Assembly: GCA_902558075.1 (NCBI GenBank)
Contig: CACECO010000005.1
Span: 1 to 64,000, forward strand
Source: an uncultured Litorivicinus sp.
Lineage (GTDB): Bacteria; Pseudomonadota; Gammaproteobacteria; Pseudomonadales; Litorivicinaceae
Reading direction: 5' to 3'
Length of the DNA: 64,000 bases
In this document: positions 33,793-43,834 of the stretch, piece after piece
Numbering within the stretch: the stretch's first letter is position 1
Layout of the letters: every line of letters begins with the position of its first letter
The notes under the pieces: generated by a model
The model's database searches: none
Told to the model about the DNA's origin: nothing
The model's input: only the letters and a program-made list of their open reading frames with translations
Program-made: the position numbers and the translations under genes

Positions 33793-34962
33793 CTAATCCG
33801 CCTGACGACGCAGGAATGCAGGAATATTCAAAATTCGCTCCATCTCCTGACTATCGTTGCGCTCTTCCACCAGATCTTGTGCAAGCGCTGTATTACCCGC
33901 CGCTTGTGTTCTTAAAACCTGTGGAGCCACTTCACTGGTCGGACTATAAGCCTCACGAGTTGCTCGCTCGAAATGCGCATTATCAACCACAGTTTTCGGT
34001 GCTTGCGCACCACCAAGACCCGTTGCTACAACCGTCACGCTGATCTGGTCACTCATTTCAGGATCGATCACCGTTCCAACAACCACATTAGCATTGTCAT
34101 CGCTAATTTGTTCAACGACATGACCCACTTGATCAAACTCACCCAGTGTGAAATCCGGACCCGAAGTAATGTTGACCAGAATACCGCGGGCACCCGATAA
34201 ATCGACGTCTTCCAGTAATGGTGATCGGATCGCCATCTCAGCCGCCTTGGCAGCGCGATCCTCACCCGCCGCGATACCCGTACCCATCATTGCCTTGCCC
34301 ATTTCGCTCATGACAGTCCTGACGTCAGCAAAGTCAACGTTGATCATGCCTGGACGAATAATCAAATCTGCAATCCCTCGCACAGCACCTTGCAATACAT
34401 TGTTCGCTTCGGCAAACGCAGCCATCAACGACGCATTCTTACCTAGCACAGGAAGTAATTTTTCGTTCGGTACAACGATCAAAGAATCTACATACTTCTC
34501 GAGCGCTGCGATACCTTGATCAGCGACGTGTGTGCGACGACGCCCCTCAAAACCGAATGGGCGAGTCACGATCGCAACCGTGAGGATACCCATTTCCCGA
34601 GCGATTTCAGCAACGACCGGAGCAGCGCCTGTGCCTGTACCACCACCCATGCCTGCGGTGATGAACACCATATCGGTATCTGTTACGACTTCAGCGATCG
34701 CATCGCGATCCTCCAGCGCCGCATTACGGCCCACATCAGGGTTTGCGCCAGCCCCCAAACCCTTGGTGATATCACCACCAAGTTGAAGCGTTCTATCAGC
34801 TGGAATTACTTTCATCGCTTGGGCATCCGTATTGGCGACAATGAACTCAACACCTTCGATTACATGTTTCAACATATGGTTGACGGCGTTGCCGCCGCCA
34901 CCGCCGACGCCAATCACTTTAATGATCGCGTTTGATTCGATTTGATCGACGATCTCGAACAT
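33793..34962 (-). CDS. ftsZ: cell division protein FtsZ
   Basis: A 389-residue tubulin-like GTPase that forms the Z ring. The GTP-binding tubulin signature GGGTGTG is at 106-112, preceded by [15 protein letters not shown] near the N-terminus and NTDAQAM near 44. The C-terminal peptide [11 protein letters not shown], which binds FtsA and ZipA, is intact. It lies 16 bp after ftsA at the end of the dcw cluster. GAGAGGG precedes the ATG at a normal distance. Confidence 0.97.
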   Translation of the reverse strand: MFEIVDQIESNAIIKVIGVGGGGGNAVNHMLKHVIEGVEFIVANTDAQAMKVIPADRTLQLGGDITKGLGAGANPDVGRNAALEDRDAIAEVVTDTDMVFITAGMGGGTGTGAAPVVAEIAREMGILTVAIVTRPFGFEGRRRTHVADQGIAALEKYVDSLIVVPNEKLLPVLGKNASLMAAFAEANNVLQGAVRGIADLIIRPGMINVDFADVRTVMSEMGKAMMGTGIAAGEDRAAKAAEMAIRSPLLEDVDLSGARGILVNITSGPDFTLGEFDQVGHVVEQISDDNANVVVGTVIDPEMSDQISVTVVATGLGGAQAPKTVVDNAHFERATREAYSPTSEVAPQVLRTQAAGNTALAQDLVEERNDSQEMERILNIPAFLRRQAD

Positions 34963-34978
34963 TTAATTACCCTCTCAG

Positions 34979-36187
34979 TTAGAAATTTCCCTGGATCCAC
35001 TGCCGAACCCGATTGAACATGCTTCCCTGCGTACCAAGCCAACTTAGTCGAGGCCGGACTTCTTGGTCGCGTCCATACGCCAGAAGACCTGCCAGAACTG
35101 CATTGGCTGGATCTTGTAATAACCCATCGAGTCCGTCTTGATGGGCTTGTTTCAGTACCCGACATGGACACTGCAACATACTCTCGAAAACTTGTGCGAT
35201 TCCCGGTAATGCGGCCGTTCCGCCACACAACACAATGCCCGTTGACGCCTCTTCAAACCGTCCAGATTGACGAAGCCGCTCACCTAAGATTTCAGCGATT
35301 TCTTCAACACGTGGCTGAATGAAGGCAGTTAACTGCTGCAAGCTGATCGTTTCTGCCGGGCGATCAGCAAGCTTCTTGACCTGCACGGTTTCAGCTGGTG
35401 GTGCAAAGCGCGTGTGCGCATAAGCGCATTGCACCTTCAAATCCTCGGCATCGCCGAGTGGAGTCTTTAATGCGACAGCAAGATCATGCGTCAACAATTC
35501 GCCCCCCATTGGCATCACTTGTAACCAGGCGGGTGCGCTTTCTGAAATCACCATGGCATCAATCGTGCCGATCCCAATATCGGCAATACACACACCAAGT
35601 TCGCGCTCATCTGGCAACACCAACTGACTGATCGCAAGCGCAGACGGAATCAAGACGGAAGCCTCGAGGCCCGCAAGTTTTAGGCATTTCTTCAAATTAT
35701 TGATCACGTGGGTCGCACCAGTAATGACATGAACATGCGCATCCAACCGATTACCTGTCATCCCGTGGGGTAAGCGAATACCGGTCTGACTATCCAACGT
35801 AAATGATCGCGGAATGACACTCAAAATCTCACGTTCAGGTATTTGCGCCTGGGCCTGCACTTGTTCCATCGCTTGGGTCAACAAGATATCGGTCACCTCA
35901 TGATGATTAAGAATCACCGTCCCTGAAATGTCTTGTCCCAGAATGTGCGATCCACCCACAGATACCAGTGGATCAGTGAGTTTGGTCCCGGCCATTTGAT
36001 TCGCTTCAGCTACCGAACGGACGAGTGCATCGACCACTGAATCAATCTGAATTACCACGCCTTGCTTCAAACCACCACAGCGTGCGCGACCGAGACCTCG
36101 GACAGCGATGCGACGGTCCTCCATGATCTCAGCAACGGCGGCTATTATTTGACTTGAGCCAATATCGATGACCAGTAGATGACTCAC
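34979..36187 (-). CDS. ftsA: cell division protein FtsA
   Basis: A 402-residue actin-like ATPase that tethers FtsZ to the membrane. The phosphate-1 segment LLVIDIGSSQIIAAV opens the protein, with CIADIGIGTIDAM (phosphate-2) and VLCGGTAALPGI (adenosine site) later. The C-terminus carries an amphipathic helix (FNRVRQWIQGNF). GTG 36187 is preferred: GGAGGG is 7 nt upstream and the start overlaps the ftsQ stop as GTGA; an upstream start at 36202 would add 5 residues. Confidence 0.95.
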   Translation of the reverse strand: MSHLLVIDIGSSQIIAAVAEIMEDRRIAVRGLGRARCGGLKQGVVIQIDSVVDALVRSVAEANQMAGTKLTDPLVSVGGSHILGQDISGTVILNHHEVTDILLTQAMEQVQAQAQIPEREILSVIPRSFTLDSQTGIRLPHGMTGNRLDAHVHVITGATHVINNLKKCLKLAGLEASVLIPSALAISQLVLPDERELGVCIADIGIGTIDAMVISESAPAWLQVMPMGGELLTHDLAVALKTPLGDAEDLKVQCAYAHTRFAPPAETVQVKKLADRPAETISLQQLTAFIQPRVEEIAEILGERLRQSGRFEEASTGIVLCGGTAALPGIAQVFESMLQCPCRVLKQAHQDGLDGLLQDPANAVLAGLLAYGRDQEVRPRLSWLGTQGSMFNRVRQWIQGNF

Positions 36188-36900
36188 TGGGCAACCCTCC
36201 AAGCCAAGGCAACGCCATTGTTATAACGCGCGTCAATCTCTTGCACCTTCGCGAGCTTCTCGCCATCTAAATGGTTCAAGACATCACGCGCGCGTGCGAG
36301 CCGCCCTAAAATGTCAACGCGCCCAAGCTGCAGATTGATTCCGTTATGCAAGGCGATTTGCCATCCCAAATCATGACCACGTGATACAGACACGACTTCG
36401 GAGAAATCGGATAGACGGTCTGAGAACACCCCGTAATGGCTATAAACCTGCATGGTTTCAGATAACGCCCCATAGAGTCGTGGCAATAGTTCGTTTGCCG
36501 GAGTAGGTGGCTCAAAGAGATCACCGGATAACCCGAGGTACTGCGTATCATTGTAAATTGCGACCGGACGCTGCTCAGTGATCTCGATCAAAAGTGTATC
36601 TGGCCAAACTCGCCGCGCTGATGCACTTGCAATCCAAGGATGCGACTCAACTTCAGAAATTACCTGCGAGAGTGTGGTTTCTAGGTAATTCCTGTTGAAC
36701 CTAATACTCAGGTCGCGCGTCAGTGCGCTGGCATCCAAGTAGCGTAAATCACCTTGCAATTGAACCTGCCGAATCTGCACGTTCTGTAACAGATGGCTCA
36801 GGCCACCTGCCGCGATCGACCCTGTCACACCAAGCCCTAGCAAGAGTAATACTAGTCTCCAATGTGTGACTGTTCGATTGGTAATCTGTTTCATCGTCAT
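36184..36900 (-). CDS. ftsQ: cell division protein FtsQ
   Basis: A 238-residue bitopic division protein. A short cytoplasmic tail is followed by one membrane helix (about 15-34, LVLLLLGLGVTGSIAAGGL) and a periplasmic POTRA domain (VQIRQVQLQGDLRYLDASAL). The beta domain includes WPDTLLIEITEQRPVAIYND. It links the FtsBL pair to the divisome. ATGA overlap with ddlB upstream and GTGA overlap with ftsA downstream. Confidence 0.93.
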   Translation of the reverse strand: MTMKQITNRTVTHWRLVLLLLGLGVTGSIAAGGLSHLLQNVQIRQVQLQGDLRYLDASALTRDLSIRFNRNYLETTLSQVISEVESHPWIASASARRVWPDTLLIEITEQRPVAIYNDTQYLGLSGDLFEPPTPANELLPRLYGALSETMQVYSHYGVFSDRLSDFSEVVSVSRGHDLGWQIALHNGINLQLGRVDILGRLARARDVLNHLDGEKLAKVQEIDARYNNGVALAWRVAQ

Positions 36901-37814
36901 GGCGAAACCTCCGCATCAAGAAGGATTTGTTCAATCAACATCGGCATATCCATTCCCGAGGCACCTGCGGCTTTTGGTACCAATGAATGACTTCCCATGC
37001 CGGGCACCGTGTTGCACTCGATCAAGAGTAAATGACCTGTTTCGTCCATCATGAAGTCCACACGACCCCAAGTCCGGCATCCGAGCGCATCGAACGCTTC
37101 AAGCGCCAACTGCTGCGCTTCTGCCTCAAGCTCGGGACTTAAACCCGATGGAATCTGATATTCAGTGTCGTCGGCCTGATACTTCGCTCTATAGTCATAA
37201 AACTCTGAGTGTGGCTGAATTCCAATCACAGGAAGCGCCAAGCCTCGGACAATGCCTACAGTGATTTCCGGTCCCGGCAGCAAGGGTTCCACCAACACCC
37301 GCGTATCATGTTTAAGCGCATCGACGAGGGCTTCCTTTAATTGAACGCCACCGTGAACAACATGCGCACCAACTGATGAGCCCTCGTGCGCTGGCTTCAC
37401 AAACAATTCAGGACCCAATCGCTTGATACAAATATCGGCTTGCTCAAGGTCATTCACCACAACCATCGGTGAAGTGGGTAGTCCGAGTGATTCCCACACT
37501 TGCTTAGTTCTTGGCTTATCCAAGGCGAGGGCTGAAGCACCGACACCTGAGCCCGTGAACGGAATACCCAGCGCACATAATAGTCCCTGTAACACGCCGT
37601 CTTCCCCAGGACGCCCGTGAACCAGATTGAAGACACGTGTTGGATTCGCAGCCATCAATGGTTCAACAAGTCCATCTTTGATATCGAGCTCAATCGGTGT
37701 GATACCCAATTCACGCATTGCGGCTGCCACGATTTTTTTTCCATCACGTGAAACATCCGCTTCGGATCCAAACCCACCGTAGAGAAGCACAATCCGTTCA
37801 CTGGCCCAGTTCAT
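36897..37814 (-). CDS. ddlB: D-alanine--D-alanine ligase
   Basis: A 305-residue ATP-grasp ligase making the D-Ala-D-Ala dipeptide for MurF. Typical segments are VLLYGGFGSEADVS, NLVHGRPGEDGVLQGLL, the ATP-grasp FVKPAHEGSSVG, and the metal-binding LIECNTVPGMGSHSLVP. It overlaps murC and ftsQ by 4 bp each, the standard murC-ddlB-ftsQ arrangement. Confidence 0.95.
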   Translation of the reverse strand: MNWASERIVLLYGGFGSEADVSRDGKKIVAAAMRELGITPIELDIKDGLVEPLMAANPTRVFNLVHGRPGEDGVLQGLLCALGIPFTGSGVGASALALDKPRTKQVWESLGLPTSPMVVVNDLEQADICIKRLGPELFVKPAHEGSSVGAHVVHGGVQLKEALVDALKHDTRVLVEPLLPGPEITVGIVRGLALPVIGIQPHSEFYDYRAKYQADDTEYQIPSGLSPELEAEAQQLALEAFDALGCRTWGRVDFMMDETGHLLLIECNTVPGMGSHSLVPKAAGASGMDMPMLIEQILLDAEVSP

Positions 37815-39214
37815 TGCTCACCTCCAAGGGTTGCAACCATTTGGGATGGCAATCGTCCAATCGAGCCGGCACCTTGCACCAACACAACATCGTTTGGTTC
37901 CACTAACGCACCCACGCGCTCAATGACCTGATCAAACTCGCCTTCAACATAGGGTCGGCACCGACCAAGCCGTCGAACACTCTGAGCGAGATCTTTCGAT
38001 TCCGCACCAACAATGGGTGGTTCACCTGCGGGATACACCGGCATCAGTACTAGCTCATCCGCACGATTCAACACGGAGACAAAATCATCGAATAAATCCT
38101 GGGTCCGGGAATAACGGTGTGGCTGAAACACACTGACTAAACGACGGCCGGGATAAGCACCCCGAACTGTATCGAAGGTCACGTCCAGTTCTTTCGGGTG
38201 ATGACCGTAGTCGTCAATGACTGGAATTTGCTGCCCGCACTTTTGGATGAAGCCCGTCAGTTGGAAGCGACGACCAACTCCCTGGAATTCACTCAATGCT
38301 CTGACCAAAGATTCATCATTCACACCAAGATGATCAGACAACGCGACGACGGCAAGCGCGTTTAATACGTTGTGACGACCGGGCATTGAAAGCGTCACTT
38401 TGAGATTGTTGTCATCCGGACGCACCACTTCGAAGTGAGTTGTTAAACCGTCTGTAGTGATATCAATGGCACGATAATCCGCATCTGATTCAATGCCAAA
38501 TGTCAGAAACATTCGACCAACATTGGGCAGTAACTCAGTCACCACATCGTCATCAGCATTCGCTATCACCAGACCGTAAAATGGCAGGTTCTGCAAAAAC
38601 TGCACAAACGTTTGTTTAAGTCGTCCGAAGTCGCCGCCATAGGTTGACATATGATCAGCATCAATATTCGTCACAATCGCGATCATTGGCTTTAAAACCA
38701 AGAATGATGCATCACTCTCATCAGCCTCAGCCACCATGTATTCGCTGGCACCTAAACTTGCATTGGTATCTGCTTGATTGAGTTTTCCGCCAATAATGTA
38801 AGTCGGATCCAACCCGCCTTCAGCAAGCACAGAAGCCGCCAATGATGTGGTCGTTGTCTTACCGTGCGTTCCGGAAATGGCAATGCCATGTTTAAATCGC
38901 ATCAGTTCAGCAAGCATCTGTGCTCTCGGAATAACAGGGATTCTCGCAGCTAAGGCGCTCGCAACTTCTGGATTCGTGCGGTCAATTGCACTTGATACGA
39001 CCACCACCTCTGAGCCCTCAATATTGGACTCGCGATGGCCGATATGAATTGTTGCACCCAAACGCGCAAGTCGCTCAGTGGCTGGCCCTTCTCGTAAATC
39101 TGAACCTGATACAACGTATCCTTGGTTCAAAAGGACTTCTGCGATTCCGCTCATGCCAATTCCGCCAATTCCAACGAAATGCATGCACTGAATTTGGCCC
39201 ATCCGATTAACCAT
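37811..39214 (-). CDS. murC: UDP-N-acetylmuramate--L-alanine ligase MurC
   Basis: A 467-residue Mur ligase adding the first amino acid to UDP-MurNAc. The N-terminal CMHFVGIGGIGMSGIAEVL is the MurC signature and the ATP loop GTHGKTTT is at about 115-122. YGHHPKELDVT and VFQPHRYSRT mark the C-terminal domain. ATG 39214 overlaps the end of murG by 8 bp and is preferred; ATG 39202 is an alternative. The open frame upstream of this lies within murG and is not coding. Confidence 0.95.
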   Translation of the reverse strand: MVNRMGQIQCMHFVGIGGIGMSGIAEVLLNQGYVVSGSDLREGPATERLARLGATIHIGHRESNIEGSEVVVVSSAIDRTNPEVASALAARIPVIPRAQMLAELMRFKHGIAISGTHGKTTTTSLAASVLAEGGLDPTYIIGGKLNQADTNASLGASEYMVAEADESDASFLVLKPMIAIVTNIDADHMSTYGGDFGRLKQTFVQFLQNLPFYGLVIANADDDVVTELLPNVGRMFLTFGIESDADYRAIDITTDGLTTHFEVVRPDDNNLKVTLSMPGRHNVLNALAVVALSDHLGVNDESLVRALSEFQGVGRRFQLTGFIQKCGQQIPVIDDYGHHPKELDVTFDTVRGAYPGRRLVSVFQPHRYSRTQDLFDDFVSVLNRADELVLMPVYPAGEPPIVGAESKDLAQSVRRLGRCRPYVEGEFDQVIERVGALVEPNDVVLVQGAGSIGRLPSQMVATLGGEQ

Positions 39215-40274
39215 AAGCCACCTGCATGACACAATCGGCGACCTGTTTTGTGGCTTCAGGTTTTGCAACAGTGCGCGCAGCATGCGCCATCTGTGTAAGA
39301 TTGTCGGGGGCAGCAAGAATATCAGAGAGTTTGGCAACAAAGATGTCGAGATCTTTTTCTTGGACCACAACTGCAGCACCTGCATTTAGCAATTGCTGAC
39401 CATTTTTCGTTTGGTGATCATCCACGGCGTATGGGAATGGAATGAGTACCGATGGCATTGCAGCACCTGCTAATTCAGACACTGTTAGAGCCCCGGCCCG
39501 ACAAACGACGATATCTGCGTCTCGGTAAGCTTCATCCATCCGGCTTATAAATGCGACAACAGTGGCGTCAAGATCAAGTGCTTGATACTGCTCACTCACG
39601 TCCTGCTGTCCTGAAACACCCGACTGGTGAGTCACCTCAATTCCGAACTGGCTCGCTACGGCTTGAAGCTTGTCGGGTAATTGCTCATTCAGGAATTTTG
39701 CACCCTGTGATCCACCGATCACCAAGAGACGAGTGGTTTCACCAGGTTGACGTTCCTCGGCAATCCGCTGACGACCCACCGAATCGATTTCCGGGCGAAT
39801 TGGATTGCCGACACACTCAGCCCCCTGAATGACATCTGGAAATGCGGTTAACACCTTGGTTGCGAATTTAGCCAAATATTGATTCGTCATCCCAGCTACA
39901 GCGTTCTGTTCATGGATGACAACGGGAACCTTCATTATCTTCGCAGCGATCCCACCTGGACCTGCCGGATAGCCACCAAAGCCAACACATACCGATGGTT
40001 TGAGGCGTATCATGAGAATTAGAGCTTGAATTAGCGAAATGCCAAGTCGTATTGGACCTGTAACTCGCTGCAGTCCGTGTTTGCCGCGAAGTCCACGAAC
40101 CACGAGGTAATGAATCGGTATTTGTTTTTCGGGGACCAGTTGTCCCTCGAGACCGTATTTTGACCCAATCCAATGGACCGTTTCACCACGCTTGATGAGT
40201 TCTTCAGCCACAGCCAACCCTGGGAAAATATGCCCACCTGTGCCTCCGGCCATGACACATATTGGTTGTTTCAT
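39207..40274 (-). CDS. murG: lipid II synthase glycosyltransferase MurG
   Basis: A 355-residue GT-B enzyme transferring GlcNAc from UDP-GlcNAc onto lipid I at the inner membrane face. The N-terminal glycine-rich loop GGTGGHIFPGLAVAEEL, the second loop GGSQGAKFLNEQLP, and the donor-site CRAGALTVSELA and PYAVDDHQTKN are all present. ATGA overlap with ftsW upstream. Confidence 0.95.
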   Translation of the reverse strand: MKQPICVMAGGTGGHIFPGLAVAEELIKRGETVHWIGSKYGLEGQLVPEKQIPIHYLVVRGLRGKHGLQRVTGPIRLGISLIQALILMIRLKPSVCVGFGGYPAGPGGIAAKIMKVPVVIHEQNAVAGMTNQYLAKFATKVLTAFPDVIQGAECVGNPIRPEIDSVGRQRIAEERQPGETTRLLVIGGSQGAKFLNEQLPDKLQAVASQFGIEVTHQSGVSGQQDVSEQYQALDLDATVVAFISRMDEAYRDADIVVCRAGALTVSELAGAAMPSVLIPFPYAVDDHQTKNGQQLLNAGAAVVVQEKDLDIFVAKLSDILAAPDNLTQMAHAARTVAKPEATKQVADCVMQVAYG

Positions 40275-41416
40275 GACCGTCCTCCAAGCAGATTATCAGC
40301 ACTAATTCTCGCAATCACACCAAGGCTGACCGCAGTCACGACCAGTGAGCTGCCGCCATAGCTCAATAACGGAAGAGTTAAACCGGTGGTTGGCGCCAAG
40401 CCAACGTTGACCCCGAGATTAATCAGTATTTGGAGAGCGATGAGAAGAACTAATCCATAGGTGAAATAGGCAGCAAATGGGCGATCACCCAATTCCGCTC
40501 GTCGCCCGATCAGAAGACCACGCCAGATCAAATATGTCATCACAGCAACCGTACTCAGAGCTCCAACAAGCCCAAGCTCTTCAGCTAGGATCGCGAAGAC
40601 AAAGTCGGTATGCGCCTCTGGCAGGTAAAAGAGCTTTTGAACTGAATTACCGAGACCCATCCCAAACAGTTCTCCTCGACCAAATGCGAGAAGAGCTTGA
40701 GTCAGCTGGTAACCAGCGCCGTATCGATCGGCCCAGGGGTTGAAAATGGTTTCAATTCTCTCGAATCGATAGGGCTCAATCACTGCCAAAAAGACCAGAC
40801 CGAGCACAAGTGCTGAGCCAAAAACAAGATATTGGGTAAATGGCACGCCAGCGAGCAGTAACACCCCCATCACGGCACCACTTAACACTAACAGAGTTCC
40901 GTAATCCGGTTCCATCAACAGAAGAACCGCAATTAGCCCAACCACAGCCATCGGCTTCACAAATCCACTGAATTGCCGACGCACTTCCTCAAGCCGACGA
41001 ACGAGGTAGGAAGCCAAGAACAACATCATCGTAAATTTGACAAACTCCGATGGTTGTAGATTGAAAAAGCCAAGATCTAACCATCGCGTCGCACCCTTCA
41101 CCGTTAGGCCGACACCTGGAATCAAAATAATGGCGAGAAGGATCATCGATAGCAGTAGAAAATGCGTGGCATAGTGGTACCACCATCGAGTCGGGATCAA
41201 ATAAGCAACGACACTGCCGGCCGATGCAATCGCAAGAAATAACCCGTGCTTCACCGCAAAACTGAATGGCTGGCCATGCCGATCTGAGGCAACCTCAATT
41301 GAACTCGACGCAACCAACAGCAACCCAAGACACGCGAGTGCGCATGCCGCGAGAACAAAATGAATATCCGGCAGTCCCAAGGGCACGAAATCAGACCGGC
41401 GAATCTCACACTTCAC
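40271..41416 (-). CDS. ftsW: peptidoglycan glycosyltransferase FtsW
   Basis: A 381-residue SEDS-family membrane enzyme that polymerises septal lipid II together with FtsI. It has about 10 membrane segments, LNPWADRYGAGYQLTQALLA-type loop residues in the large periplasmic region (FNPWADRYGAGYQ), and PLLSYGGSSL near the end. GTG 41416 is preferred (GGAGG 7 nt upstream, 11-bp overlap with murD); the frame is open to 41479 within murD. Confidence 0.94.
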   Translation of the reverse strand: MKCEIRRSDFVPLGLPDIHFVLAACALACLGLLLVASSSIEVASDRHGQPFSFAVKHGLFLAIASAGSVVAYLIPTRWWYHYATHFLLLSMILLAIILIPGVGLTVKGATRWLDLGFFNLQPSEFVKFTMMLFLASYLVRRLEEVRRQFSGFVKPMAVVGLIAVLLLMEPDYGTLLVLSGAVMGVLLLAGVPFTQYLVFGSALVLGLVFLAVIEPYRFERIETIFNPWADRYGAGYQLTQALLAFGRGELFGMGLGNSVQKLFYLPEAHTDFVFAILAEELGLVGALSTVAVMTYLIWRGLLIGRRAELGDRPFAAYFTYGLVLLIALQILINLGVNVGLAPTTGLTLPLLSYGGSSLVVTAVSLGVIARISADNLLGGRS

Positions 41417-42746
41417 GGTGCGCCTCCACCAACGTCTCAAAGTAGTCGCCACGCGCTTGGTAATTCTGAAATTGATCAAAGCTTGCGCAAGCCGGACTCA
41501 ACAGCACAACATCACCTGCAACAGCCTGTTGGACAGCCAAAGCGAATGCCTCATCCAGAGTTTCTACTGCAGTGGCCTGATCTCCCAATACATCAAGAAA
41601 CCGGTGCCTATCTCGTCCAAAAGCAAATATGTGATGACAATGGACACGAACCGTTTTTACCCAGGCAGTGAGATCGGCATCTTTGCTTTCACCGCCGGCA
41701 AGCAAATACAAATGACCGTCTGCTTCAATACTCGACACCGCGGTTGCAGAGGCTCCAACATTGGTGCCTTTGGAATCATTGATGAATCGAACACCATTGA
41801 CTGGGACACGCTCATCCATACGATGTCGTAAGCCGGTGTGTTCACGTAGGGCAGCGACAGCAATCGCCTTATCGATACCGATGAGATGACAAATTCCAAA
41901 AGCAGCCATCGCATTTTGGATCATATAGCGACCAGACATCGGTAAATCGGAAACCGCCATCCATGGATCAGCACCTAGAGAGATCCATTCGTCTCCGTCA
42001 ACCACCATCACTCCAAACTGACGAAAATCGGGATGCTGTAGCGCAAATTTAATCGTCGGCGTCTGATCCGGAACCAAGGGTTGGGACAATGGATCATCCG
42101 AGTTGACAACGATGGCACCAACACCCTCGAAAATTCGATGTTTTGCTTGATGATAAGCAATCATTGAACCGTGCCAATCCAAATGATCAGGAGACATATT
42201 CAGACAAGTCGCAACCGTCGCTTTTAGGCGCCGCGTGCGTTCAAGTTGGAAGCTCGATAGCTCAAGTACAGCAAACGACTCATCTCTGCGCTTTGCCAAT
42301 AAGTCGAGTGCTTGCGGGCCAAGATTGCCTCCGACTAACACATGTCTTCCGTCAGCCTTCATGATTTCCGCAACCAATGAAGTCACTGTCGACTTGGCGT
42401 TCGAACCGGTGATTGCGATGAGCGGTTGATTTTCAGGCCAAGCGCGTCTGAATATCTGAATATCACTGATTAAGCGCGCGGAAGTTTGATCCAAGCCGTC
42501 GGTCGTTGGCGGAACACCCGGACTCACAACAATCTCTTCAAACCGATCTAGATAATTAGTCGTTAGCGGTCCAAAATAAGTTGCAACACCAGGAAACTGT
42601 GCATTAAATTCTTGTTCCAACGCATCGAATTGCCGAGTATCGGCAATCTCAAAATGAACTCCTAACTCTTGAAAATGCCGCGCAACAGCCCGGCCAGTCG
42701 GTCCGGCACCGACAATGAGGCGTTTGCTACTCGCGATTAAAGACAT
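41406..42746 (-). CDS. murD: UDP-N-acetylmuramoylalanine--D-glutamate ligase MurD
   Basis: A 446-residue Mur ligase adding D-Glu. The ATP loop is GSNAKSTVT near residue 114, with LELSSFQLE, NMSPDHLDWHGSM and FINDSKGTNVGA typical of MurD. The C-terminus has LLSPACASFDQF. It lies 3 bp after mraY and overlaps ftsW by 11 bp. Confidence 0.95.
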   Translation of the reverse strand: MSLIASSKRLIVGAGPTGRAVARHFQELGVHFEIADTRQFDALEQEFNAQFPGVATYFGPLTTNYLDRFEEIVVSPGVPPTTDGLDQTSARLISDIQIFRRAWPENQPLIAITGSNAKSTVTSLVAEIMKADGRHVLVGGNLGPQALDLLAKRRDESFAVLELSSFQLERTRRLKATVATCLNMSPDHLDWHGSMIAYHQAKHRIFEGVGAIVVNSDDPLSQPLVPDQTPTIKFALQHPDFRQFGVMVVDGDEWISLGADPWMAVSDLPMSGRYMIQNAMAAFGICHLIGIDKAIAVAALREHTGLRHRMDERVPVNGVRFINDSKGTNVGASATAVSSIEADGHLYLLAGGESKDADLTAWVKTVRVHCHHIFAFGRDRHRFLDVLGDQATAVETLDEAFALAVQQAVAGDVVLLSPACASFDQFQNYQARGDYFETLVEAHREV

Positions 42747-42749
42747 TGA

Positions 42750-43832
42750 TTACCTCAATTTCAAGGTGGCAAGACCCACCAGAACCAACATCACGGAAAT
42801 AATCCAGAACCGCACAATCACACGAGGTTCAGGCCATCCCTTTAATTCAAAATGATGGTGAATTGGAGCCATTCGGAAGAGGCGTTTGCCAGTGAGTCGG
42901 AAACTTGCAACCTGTAGCATCACCGACACCGTTTCGAGTACGAAAATTCCGCCCATAATGAAGAGCACCAGCTCTTGACGGACCATCACTGCCACGACAC
43001 CAAGCGCTGCGCCAAGTGACAATGCCCCCACATCACCCATGAACACCTGAGCGGGATAGGTGTTAAACCAGAGAAATCCTAACCCGGCGCCGACCATCGC
43101 GCCAAGGAAGACGACCAGCTCTCCGGTACCGGGGATAAATGGGATGAAAAGATACTGAGAAAAAATCGCATTACCGGTCAGATAAGCGAAAACACCAAGA
43201 GCTCCGGCAACCAATACAGTCGGTAGAATCGCCAGACCATCCAGACCATCAGTGAGATTGACAGCGTTGGATGTTCCCACAATTACAAAATAAGTGAAGA
43301 TTATGTAACCGAAGCCAAGAGGGATCAAAAAATCCTTGAAAAAAGGTACAAGAAGCGTGGTCTCAGCCGGGGTTTTTGCGATTTGATAGAGAGCGATGGC
43401 TGCAACTAGCCCCACAATCGATTGCCCGAGATATTTCGATTTAGCTGAGAGCCCTTTGGAGTTCCCCAAAACAACTTTTTTCCAATCATCAACCCAACCG
43501 ATGACGCCGAATCCCAACATAACAAGAAGAGCAATCCACACATACATATTGGTTAAATCACCCCATAGAAGCGTTGAGGCGGTGATACAAACGAGAATTA
43601 ATACTCCCCCCATTGTGGGAGTCCCCTGTTTCGAGAAATGCGTTTCAGGTCCATCACGTCGAACCGACTGTGCGATTTGGCGGGTTTCTAGTGAGCGGAT
43701 TACCCAGGGACCGACAAATAGCGCGGTTATCAATGCCGTCAAAACACCTAAAATTGAACGAAGGGTCAAATACTGGAAAACGGCAAAACCCGGCTCAAAT
43801 GTGCTGAGATAGTTGGCTAACCAAAGCAACAC
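42750..43832 (-). CDS. mraY: phospho-N-acetylmuramoyl-pentapeptide transferase MraY
   Basis: A 360-residue membrane enzyme with ten membrane segments that makes lipid I from UDP-MurNAc-pentapeptide and undecaprenyl phosphate. Catalytic motifs: [24 protein letters not shown] with the aspartates, [12 protein letters not shown], and the HHHFELKGW His loop. It sits 2 bp after murF and 3 bp before murD. Normal length. Confidence 0.96.
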   Translation of the reverse strand: MLLWLANYLSTFEPGFAVFQYLTLRSILGVLTALITALFVGPWVIRSLETRQIAQSVRRDGPETHFSKQGTPTMGGVLILVCITASTLLWGDLTNMYVWIALLVMLGFGVIGWVDDWKKVVLGNSKGLSAKSKYLGQSIVGLVAAIALYQIAKTPAETTLLVPFFKDFLIPLGFGYIIFTYFVIVGTSNAVNLTDGLDGLAILPTVLVAGALGVFAYLTGNAIFSQYLFIPFIPGTGELVVFLGAMVGAGLGFLWFNTYPAQVFMGDVGALSLGAALGVVAVMVRQELVLFIMGGIFVLETVSVMLQVASFRLTGKRLFRMAPIHHHFELKGWPEPRVIVRFWIISVMLVLVGLATLKLR

Positions 43833-43834
43833 AG